The position numbers were made by a program, and so were the translations under genes. Shown here piece after piece: positions 58,473 through 64,000 of a stretch of DNA of 64,000 bases (position 1 is the stretch's first letter; the number at the start of each line of letters is the position of its first letter). Origin of the DNA: Firmicutes bacterium UBA5286 (GTDB lineage: Bacteria; Bacillota; Proteinivoracia; UBA4975); NCBI GenBank assembly GCA_002408465.1, contig DHSM01000015.1, positions 40,175-104,174 on the forward strand, in the 5' to 3' direction. The notes below the pieces were generated by a model. That model saw only the letters and a program-made list of their open reading frames with translations, had not been told where the DNA came from and did no database searches.

Positions 58473-59403
58473 GATGCTCCGCCAAGATAGTCTGATTAAG
58501 GGGCAAGTGTTGCCAATGCTGGGGGCCAGGCCTCGCAAGGCCCTGGAATCTATGGAGCAGGAAGGGTTGCTGCTGGCGGAAGAAATTCGCCTGCGCCCCG
58601 GCCATTCTCTCCTGGTTCAGGGCGGGGGCAGGGAAGTTTGGCTGCCACTTACCGTAAATGTTGAGGATTTGCTGGAAACCATGAATATTCTCAGCCAGTA
58701 TTCCTACTACGCTTTTGCCGAACAGTTGGCTCGGGGCTACATTACTGTCGCCGGCGGGCACCGGATAGGGGTTGCCGGCAGGGTGACTGTTCAGAAGGGG
58801 AGGGTAGCGGCCCTGGCTGAGACGGGCTCGATCAATATCCGCATCGCCCGCCAGGTGAAGGGAGCAGGCAAGACAGCGCTGCCCTGGCTCTTTTCCCGGG
58901 GACAGCTGCTGAACACCCTGATTCTGGCAGCGCCGGGCTGCGGCAAGACTACCCTCCTCCGGGATCTGATCCGGCTCATTAGCGACGAGGCCGGGCTGAC
59001 GGTAGGGGTGGCGGATGAACGTTCGGAGCTGGCAGGGTGTTACCGGGGAATCCCTCAGCTGGATGTGGGCCGGCGCACCGATGTCCTAGACGGGTGCCCC
59101 CGGGACCAGGGACTGGAAATGCTGGTGCGCTCAATGGGGCCCCAGGTTGTGGCTGCAGATGAGATTGGCCGCAGGGCTGATGCCCGGGCCTTGGAAAATG
59201 TCTTGGCTGCGGGGGTGGCAGTGCTGACTACCGCCCATGCCAGGGATCTGGCAGAGGCCAGGCAGCGTCCGGTGCTGCGGGGTCTGCTGGCAGAAGGATA
59301 TTTTCAGCGGGCGGTAATTCTCGGCCGCCGGGAGGGCAGGCCAGAAATAGCGGGGGTGGCGGAATTGCCCGGTGGGAAATTGATATACAGAGGGGAAATG
59401 TGA
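58471..59403 (+). CDS. spoIIIAA: Stage III sporulation protein AA
   Basis: 310 residues, AAA/secretion-like ATPase. Walker A AAPGCGKTTLLRD, Walker B VVAADEIGRRADARAL and QYSYYAFAEQLARGYITVAG. Energises the SpoIIIA channel between mother cell and forespore. TTG 58471 (8 bp after GGGAGGG), or ATG 58474. SD lies within a hairpin. First of eight tightly packed genes. Confidence 0.95.
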   Translation: MMLRQDSLIKGQVLPMLGARPRKALESMEQEGLLLAEEIRLRPGHSLLVQGGGREVWLPLTVNVEDLLETMNILSQYSYYAFAEQLARGYITVAGGHRIGVAGRVTVQKGRVAALAETGSINIRIARQVKGAGKTALPWLFSRGQLLNTLILAAPGCGKTTLLRDLIRLISDEAGLTVGVADERSELAGCYRGIPQLDVGRRTDVLDGCPRDQGLEMLVRSMGPQVVAADEIGRRADARALENVLAAGVAVLTTAHARDLAEARQRPVLRGLLAEGYFQRAVILGRREGRPEIAGVAELPGGKLIYRGEM

Positions 59404-59915
59404 TGCTGCGCATGCTGGCTGCGGTCTTGATTGTATTTTCCGGCGCCGGCTTAGGTTTTGCCGTGGCCGAAGGGTTTCGGCACAGGCCTCGGCAGCTGCG
59501 GCAACTGCAGTTTGCCCTGACGGTTCTGGGCAGCGAAATTCGCTTTCGCCAGACGCCTCTTCCTCAGGGACTCCAGGCAATGGCGGCTGCCACCGGCGGG
59601 CCGGTTGGCCAGCTCTTTGCCGATCTGGCCAGGGTTTTGGAACGGGCGGAGGGCCGCAGTGTCAGCTGGGCCTGGCAGCAGGTTAAGCCCGGGCCGGGTT
59701 TGGCTCTGGCTTCCCAGGATTATGCTCTGCTGGCCAATTTGGGCCAGGTACTGGGGGCTGGCACCATCGCTGAACAGGGGCGGCAGCTGGAATTGCACAT
59801 GGAGCATCTGCGTCAATTAGAGCAGGAGGCGGAACAGTCCAGGGCGGCCAATGAAAAGATCTGGCGATACTTGGGGGTGTTTTCCGGACTTGCTTTGGTC
59901 CTGATATTGCTCTGA
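59403..59915 (+). CDS. spoIIIAB: Stage III sporulation protein AB
   Basis: 170 residues, GspF-like. N-terminal and C-terminal transmembrane helices flank a helical domain (RQLRQLQFALTVLGSEIRF, then WRYLGVFSGLALVLILL). Component of the feeding-tube complex. ATG overlaps the spoIIIAA stop. Confidence 0.93.
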   Translation: MLRMLAAVLIVFSGAGLGFAVAEGFRHRPRQLRQLQFALTVLGSEIRFRQTPLPQGLQAMAAATGGPVGQLFADLARVLERAEGRSVSWAWQQVKPGPGLALASQDYALLANLGQVLGAGTIAEQGRQLELHMEHLRQLEQEAEQSRAANEKIWRYLGVFSGLALVLILL

Positions 59916-59931
59916 CGGGAGGGGATGGGCA

Positions 59932-60138
59932 GTGGATATAGTCAAGGTAGATTTGCTCTTTAAGCTGGCCGGCATTGGCATTCTCATCATGGTTTTTACC
60001 CAGGTGCTCAATCAGGCCGAAAAAAAAGAGCAGGCCCAGTTATTGACTTTGGCCGGGGTTGTAGTGGTGATGATGTTTATTGTCAAGCTAATTGGCGATC
60101 TCTTTAACACCGTGCGCTCAATTTTCAATATTTATTGA
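59932..60138 (+). CDS. spoIIIAC: Stage III sporulation protein AC
   Basis: 68 residues, two transmembrane helices (LLFKLAGIGILIMVFTQVLN and LTLAGVVVVMMFIVKLI). GTG start after GGGAGGGG. Order and size match SpoIIIAC. Confidence 0.93.
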   Translation: MDIVKVDLLFKLAGIGILIMVFTQVLNQAEKKEQAQLLTLAGVVVVMMFIVKLIGDLFNTVRSIFNIY

Positions 60139-60150
60139 GGTGAATGCCCC

Positions 60151-60537
60151 ATGAGCATCATGCAAATAGTAGCGCTGGCAGTAGTGGCTGTGGTTTTGAT
60201 TGTTGTCATCCGCCAGGAGAGGCCGGAACTGGCCCTGCAGATTTCTATGGTGGCTGGAATCATTATCCTTGTATTTGCAGTCTGGAAGCTGGTGGGAATC
60301 ATCAAGGTTCTGGAACGCATGGCCCTGCGGGCACAGTTGAATATGGTGTTTTTGAGCGCCTTGCTCAAGATTATCGGCATTGCCTATATCGCAGAATTTG
60401 GCACCCAGGTGTGCAGGGATGCCGGCGAAAATGCCCTGGCTTTCAAAGTTGAACTGGCGGGAAAGGTGATGATCCTCATTCTGGCTGTGCCCATCATTTC
60501 GACAATTGTGGATACAGTAGAGAGGCTGTTGCCTTGA
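60151..60537 (+). CDS. spoIIIAD: Stage III sporulation protein AD
   Basis: 128 residues, several transmembrane helices. IAYIAEFGTQVCRDAGENAL is the family signature. Preceded by GAGGTG; end overlaps spoIIIAE. Confidence 0.93.
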   Translation: MSIMQIVALAVVAVVLIVVIRQERPELALQISMVAGIIILVFAVWKLVGIIKVLERMALRAQLNMVFLSALLKIIGIAYIAEFGTQVCRDAGENALAFKVELAGKVMILILAVPIISTIVDTVERLLP

Positions 60538-61655
60538 CAGCCCGGGTTTTGGGCGCAGCGGTCCTGGTGGCAGTCTTGCTTTTGCTGCCGGCAGCGGCAG
60601 TGGCCCAGGAGCAACCGGTGGATACCAGTGAATTAGAGCAGGCCTGGGAGCTGCTGCAGGAGCAGTATGGCAATTACCTGCCGGAATTCTCTTGGCAGGA
60701 TCTGGGGGCGACTGTGGATTTCCGGGGGCTTGTTTCGGGGCTTGCCCGTTACTTGTTCCACCAGGTCTGGGCCAACGCCAGTCTGTTGGGCCAGCTCGTC
60801 ATTCTGGCGGTGCTTAGCGCTTTGATCAAAAACCTGCAATCTTCCTTCTCCAGCCAGGGGGTGGCTCAGGTCAGCAGAGCTGTGATAATAATGGTCTTGC
60901 TGACAATGAGCGCGTATTCCTTCAGCCTGGCTGTCAACTTGGCCAGACAGACTGTCCAGGCGATGACAGGCCTGATCATCTCTCTGGTGCCGGTAATGCT
61001 CACGCTGTTGGTAGCCCTGGGGAGCGTGACTGCAGCTACAGCCTTTCAACCGGTGCTGTTTACGGCGACAGCCTTGGTGGGGACGGTGGTCAGCAATATC
61101 GTGCTGCCCCTGCTTTTCGCCGCCGCGGTGCTGGCTGTGGTTAATCAAATGGTTCTGGGCATTGAAATCAATAAACTGGCGGGATTACTTAAAGACCTAG
61201 CGGTATGGCTGCTGGGATTTCTTCTGACGGTATTTGTGGGGGTTACTGTAATCAACGGGGCAGTAGCCGCCGTGGCAGACGGGGTTGCCCTGCGCACTGG
61301 CAAGTTTGCCGCCAAAACCTTGATTCCCGTGGTGGGGGGAATGTTTTCCGATGCCTTTGAGACGGTAGCCGGGGCAGCCTTGGTGCTAAAAAGTTCCATC
61401 GGCCTCTTTGGGGTAATTGCCCTGGTGGTAAGCTGCTTCTTCCCGGTCTTAAAGTTGTTTGCAATCACTCTCATCTATCGGGGAACAGCAGCATTGCTTC
61501 AGCCTTTGGGAGAGGATGCTGTCAGTGATACTTTGGAAATAATGGCGCGGTATATGTATGCCGTCATTGGCGCTGTGGCGGCGGTGGGCCTGATGTTTTT
61601 TATGCTGATTACGATCATGGTTGCGGCCGCAAATCTTCCGACCATGCTGAGGTGA
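60534..61655 (+). CDS. spoIIIAE: Stage III sporulation protein AE
   Basis: 373 residues. Signal peptide (AVLVAVLLLLPAAAVAQ) then multiple transmembrane helices; VGGMFSDAFETVAGAALVLK is conserved. TTG start overlapping spoIIIAD. Polytopic element of the SpoIIIA basal complex. Confidence 0.94.
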   Translation: MTARVLGAAVLVAVLLLLPAAAVAQEQPVDTSELEQAWELLQEQYGNYLPEFSWQDLGATVDFRGLVSGLARYLFHQVWANASLLGQLVILAVLSALIKNLQSSFSSQGVAQVSRAVIIMVLLTMSAYSFSLAVNLARQTVQAMTGLIISLVPVMLTLLVALGSVTAATAFQPVLFTATALVGTVVSNIVLPLLFAAAVLAVVNQMVLGIEINKLAGLLKDLAVWLLGFLLTVFVGVTVINGAVAAVADGVALRTGKFAAKTLIPVVGGMFSDAFETVAGAALVLKSSIGLFGVIALVVSCFFPVLKLFAITLIYRGTAALLQPLGEDAVSDTLEIMARYMYAVIGAVAAVGLMFFMLITIMVAAANLPTMLR

Positions 61656-61660
61656 GTAAG

Positions 61661-62236
61661 GTGGAGATTATCATCCAGTTGACGCGAAGACTGGTGCTGG
61701 TTATGATTTTTGCCGGCTTCTGTGAGCTGCTTTTGCCCTCGGGAAAATTTCGCGCCTGCATCAGATTTGCCGTGGGTTTGGTAATAATCGCCTTGATGCT
61801 GCAGCCCCTGGCCCTGCTGCGAGGCCTGCGGTTTGAGCCGGAGAATTTGCTGGGAATCGAAAAGGCGGAGAGCAAGGATATTCAGGGCCTGGGCTGGGTG
61901 CAGGCTCAGTCCCAGGACTTGGTGGAGGCGGAACTGGCCCGGCAGGTTGCTGAATTCATGGCCTCGGAGTACCCTCATTGTCAGGTCCATGTCAGCCTGG
62001 ATGTCAGTTTTGATGAATACGGTTTTCTCAAAGAATTCAGGGGAATGGAGGTGGAGCTGTGCCCTGCCGTTGAAGGAATTGTGCCGGTAGTGCCTGTTGT
62101 CATAGGCAAGGGTGAAAATACGCCGGCGGCAGGTTCCGGCCGGCCGGGTCTGGCAGAAGATCTGGCCCGGCATTTGGGGATTTCCGCCGCAAAACTAAAG
62201 CTTCGGGTATATGCCGACGGAGGTTCGTGCCCATGA
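61661..62236 (+). CDS. spoIIIAF: Stage III sporulation protein AF
   Basis: 191 residues. Two N-terminal helices (VLVMIFAGFCELLLPSG, FAVGLVIIALMLQPLALL) and a ring-building-like soluble domain. GTG 61661 after GAGGTGAG; GTG 61652 is an alternative. End overlaps spoIIIAG. Confidence 0.9.
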   Translation: MEIIIQLTRRLVLVMIFAGFCELLLPSGKFRACIRFAVGLVIIALMLQPLALLRGLRFEPENLLGIEKAESKDIQGLGWVQAQSQDLVEAELARQVAEFMASEYPHCQVHVSLDVSFDEYGFLKEFRGMEVELCPAVEGIVPVVPVVIGKGENTPAAGSGRPGLAEDLARHLGISAAKLKLRVYADGGSCP

Positions 62237-62790
62237 GTAAATTAAAAAGTCTTTTTCAGGATATTAAACAAAACTCGGCTAAAAACAAGTTTTTGCTTTG
62301 GGGACTGGGCCTGGTAGGAGCCTTGATGCTTGTCTTGCCTGCAAACTGCGGGGACGGCAGCAAGCAGCCGGCTGTAACCAGCAAGCTCCCAGAAATAGAT
62401 TATCAGCAGCAGTTGCAAAGAGAGCTGGAAGGCATCCTTTCGAGAATAGAAGGCGCGGGCCGGGTGACAGTTATGCTGACCCTTGATGATGATGCTGAAA
62501 TTGTCTATGCCAGCAATGAAGAGACCAGCAGGCGAACCACCAGTGAAGAAGACAGCCAGGGAGGGGTTCGACAGCAGTTGGAATATGATTCCCGGGGACA
62601 GCTGGTAATAGTCCAGACCGGCAATCAGGAGGAACCGGTGATAGAAAAAATTATCAAGCCCCGAGTTCGGGGAGTGCTGGTGGTGGCTGCGGGGGCGGAT
62701 AATCCACTGATTCGGGAACGCCTGACCCATGCTGTTCAGGGAGTGCTGGCTGTGCCTGCATACAAGATTACTGTCCAAAAAGGTGAGTAG
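62233..62790 (+). CDS. spoIIIAG: Stage III sporulation protein AG
   Basis: 185 residues. One transmembrane helix (FLLWGLGLVGALMLVLPA), then YscJ/FliF-like ring-building motif (ELEGILSRIEGAGRVTVMLT, VRGVLVVAAGADNPLIRERL). Forms the large ring of the channel. ATG 62233 is 8 bp after GGAGGT. Confidence 0.93.
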   Translation: MSKLKSLFQDIKQNSAKNKFLLWGLGLVGALMLVLPANCGDGSKQPAVTSKLPEIDYQQQLQRELEGILSRIEGAGRVTVMLTLDDDAEIVYASNEETSRRTTSEEDSQGGVRQQLEYDSRGQLVIVQTGNQEEPVIEKIIKPRVRGVLVVAAGADNPLIRERLTHAVQGVLAVPAYKITVQKGE

Positions 62791-62801
62791 GAGGAGGAAT
62801 A

Positions 62802-63374
62802 ATGGTAAAGGTGCCTAAGTTGGCGGCCTACCTGGTTCTGATTGTGTTGATAGTTGCCGCCGTGTACATGGTTTATACAGCGGATGGAATTGGCGATTTG
62901 TTGCCTTTGGGCAGCGGCAAGGAAAAACCTGCGGATTCAGAAGGCGAAACCGTCGGCCTGCCGCCTTCTGAGGAGGAGACAGCCGTGGGCGATCCCACTG
63001 ACTGGGAGCTGGACAACAATAACCAGTTCTTTGTAGAGTACCGCCTGGAAAGGGAGCGGATGCGCAGCCGGGAAATTGACATGCTCCAGCAGCTGATCAA
63101 CAATCCCAATGTTACCAGCGAGAGCAAAATTGAAGCAGAGAAGAAGCTCTTAAAACTTCAGGAACTGATGGAAATAGAATTGCTGGTGGAGAACGCCATC
63201 CGTGCCCAGAATTTTGACCAAGCCATCCTAATCATGCAAGAAGATGGCGCCTTGGTCATAGTTAATGCCAAGGAGCTGTCCTCCGAGCAGATTCTGCTGA
63301 TAGCTGAAATCGCTGCCCAGTCAACAGGACTGAGAAACTCACAGATAAAAATCTCCAATCAGCTTGGGAAATAG
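62802..63374 (+). CDS. spoIIIAH: Stage III sporulation protein AH
   Basis: 190 residues. N-terminal transmembrane helix (LAAYLVLIVLIVAAVYMVY), acidic linker and a YscJ-like ring domain (LLKLQELMEIELLVENAIRA). In B. subtilis it pairs with forespore SpoIIQ. ATG after AGGAGG. End of the operon. Confidence 0.95.
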   Translation: MVKVPKLAAYLVLIVLIVAAVYMVYTADGIGDLLPLGSGKEKPADSEGETVGLPPSEEETAVGDPTDWELDNNNQFFVEYRLERERMRSREIDMLQQLINNPNVTSESKIEAEKKLLKLQELMEIELLVENAIRAQNFDQAILIMQEDGALVIVNAKELSSEQILLIAEIAAQSTGLRNSQIKISNQLGK

Positions 63375-63384
63375 TTGGTTATAG

Positions 63385-63410
63385 CCAGTCATTCTGGTAT
63401 AATTGACTGG
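63385..63410 (+). promoter_or_regulatory. Extended -10 promoter framed by an inverted repeat (Asp23 gene)
   Basis: TGGTATAAT (63395-63403) is an extended -10. CCAGTCA (63385-63391) and TGACTGG (63404-63410) flank it as a perfect 7-bp inverted repeat, a possible operator; no -35 box is clear. Confidence 0.55.
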
Positions 63411-63444
63411 AAGGCAGGAATAATTTGTGTGGGAGGTTTTAACT

Positions 63445-63852
63445 TTGGAAGAGAGTCGTGATATGATTCTAAGCGAACTAAGCCAAGGCACAATCAAGAT
63501 CGCTGACGAAGTAGTGTCAATAATTGCCGGTTTGGCTACAATAGAAGTTCCCGGCATTGCTGGGATGAGCGGTGGATTTGTCGGCGGCATTGCCGAGATT
63601 TTGGGCAAGCGCAACTTGTCAAAAGGCGTTAAAGTCGCTGTCGGGGAAACAGAAACTGCTATCGATCTTTTCATCATCACTGATTATGGTGTCAGTATTC
63701 CCGATGTGGCAAAACAAGTGCAGAAAAATGTCAAGGTTGCCATTGAAAATATGACAGGCCTGGACGTGGTCCAGGTGAATGTCCACATTCAGGGTATAAA
63801 GCTGCAGCCGGTAGCTGAAGGCGAGATTGCTTCCGCCGCTGGCCGGCGCTGA
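63445..63852 (+). CDS. Asp23/Gls24-family protein (YqhY-like)
   Basis: 135 residues from TTG 63445 after GGGAGG. Family features are GTIKIADEVVSIIAGLATIE, VPGIAGMSGGF, ITDYGVSIPDVAKQVQKNV and VVQVNVHIQGI. Asp23 proteins are tied to cell-envelope stress or acetyl-CoA carboxylase regulation. An AmaP-like membrane gene begins right after. Confidence 0.9.
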   Translation: MEESRDMILSELSQGTIKIADEVVSIIAGLATIEVPGIAGMSGGFVGGIAEILGKRNLSKGVKVAVGETETAIDLFIITDYGVSIPDVAKQVQKNVKVAIENMTGLDVVQVNVHIQGIKLQPVAEGEIASAAGRR

Positions 63853-63884
63853 CCTTTTCCAGCAAATAAGGGGGTGCTTATGTT

Positions 63885-64000
63885 TTGAAGAATTTTGTTA
63901 CAGCTTTATGGGTGCTAATGGTCGCTGTAATTTCCGCAATAATTATGTTGATTCCTTTTGTCCCTAACATCAGTGCCATGATTACAGATTTTGTAGGTTT
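63885..64000 (+). CDS. AmaP-like membrane protein, partial
   Basis: Cut by the window end. TTG 63885 after GGGGGTG; 38 codons encode a hydrophobic helix (TALWVLMVAVISAIIMLIPF). The AmaP anchor for Asp23 usually lies here, so that assignment is positional. Confidence 0.5.
   Translation, partial: MKNFVTALWVLMVAVISAIIMLIPFVPNISAMITDFVG

Overview
The window looks like chromosome of a spore-forming, monoderm Clostridia-class Firmicute. The DNA is moderately GC-rich, TTG and GTG starts with strong GGAGG sites are frequent, and T-box leaders precede tRNA synthetase genes. A complete spoIIIA operon and an uninterrupted sigK are present. Much of the gene order matches the Bacillus subtilis hisS-aspS-tcdA-6S-rarA and yrrD-yrrI-alaS-yrzL-yrrK-yrzB-yrrL-udk-pbpI blocks. 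The species cannot be named from sequence alone.

Layout: (1) 1-4.7 kb: hemZ, then a T-box-controlled hisS-aspS operon. (2) 5.1-8.0 kb: one very large surface-polysaccharide protein joining an acyltransferase-3 membrane domain, a CapA-like domain and an SGNH esterase domain. (3) 8.2-9.9 kb: two 91%-identical small membrane (holin-like) genes in direct repeat around a decayed IS1634-type transposase. (4) 9.9-13.0 kb: 6S RNA, tcdA, a CsoR/CstR-type repressor, an RseC-like protein and rarA. (5) 13.1-14.3 kb: an ArsR-DUF2087 regulator operon on the minus strand, with a relic of an M29 aminopeptidase. (6) 14.4-26.4 kb: housekeeping and sporulation genes (yrrD-like, AI-2E transporter, alaS with T-box, ireB, a ferredoxin-type aldo/keto reductase, ruvX, a DUF1292 gene, mltG, udk, a class B PBP, sigK, yqeG).

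(7) 26.5-30.6 kb: a ComG-like pseudopilus operon. (8) 30.7-31.3 kb: a secreted TasA/SipW-signal-like protein. (9) 31.6-41.3 kb: a full type IV pilus cluster (pilB, pilT, pilC, pilA, pilM, pilN, pilO, pilD, a PilX-like protein with TQ repeats, pilV/pilW-like). Two pilus-type machines therefore lie side by side. (10) 41.4-44.9 kb: an EamA permease, ddl, a histidine phosphatase and a methenyl-THF cyclohydrolase. (11) 45.3-51.3 kb: a tandem glycine riboswitch driving the whole glycine cleavage system (gcvT, gcvH, gcvPA, gcvPB, then lpdA). (12) 51.3-56.0 kb, minus strand: a radical SAM protein, a pyridoxamine kinase and an 865-residue fusion of a class III aminotransferase with an acyl-ACP-reductase-like domain. 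(13) 56.2-64.0 kb: pepP, efp, an acidic CD1247-type protein, spoIIIAA to spoIIIAH, an Asp23 protein and the start of an AmaP-like gene.

Most novel are the aminotransferase/acyl-ACP-reductase fusion, the acyltransferase-CapA-SGNH fusion, the dispersed GTAGGGGAG palindromic repeats (37-bp tandem array at 29.0 kb; paired 63-64-bp units at 42.4 kb), the overlapping Asp/His specifier in the hisS-aspS T-box, and the hairpin that both terminates upstream transcription and hides the spoIIIAA ribosome-binding site.
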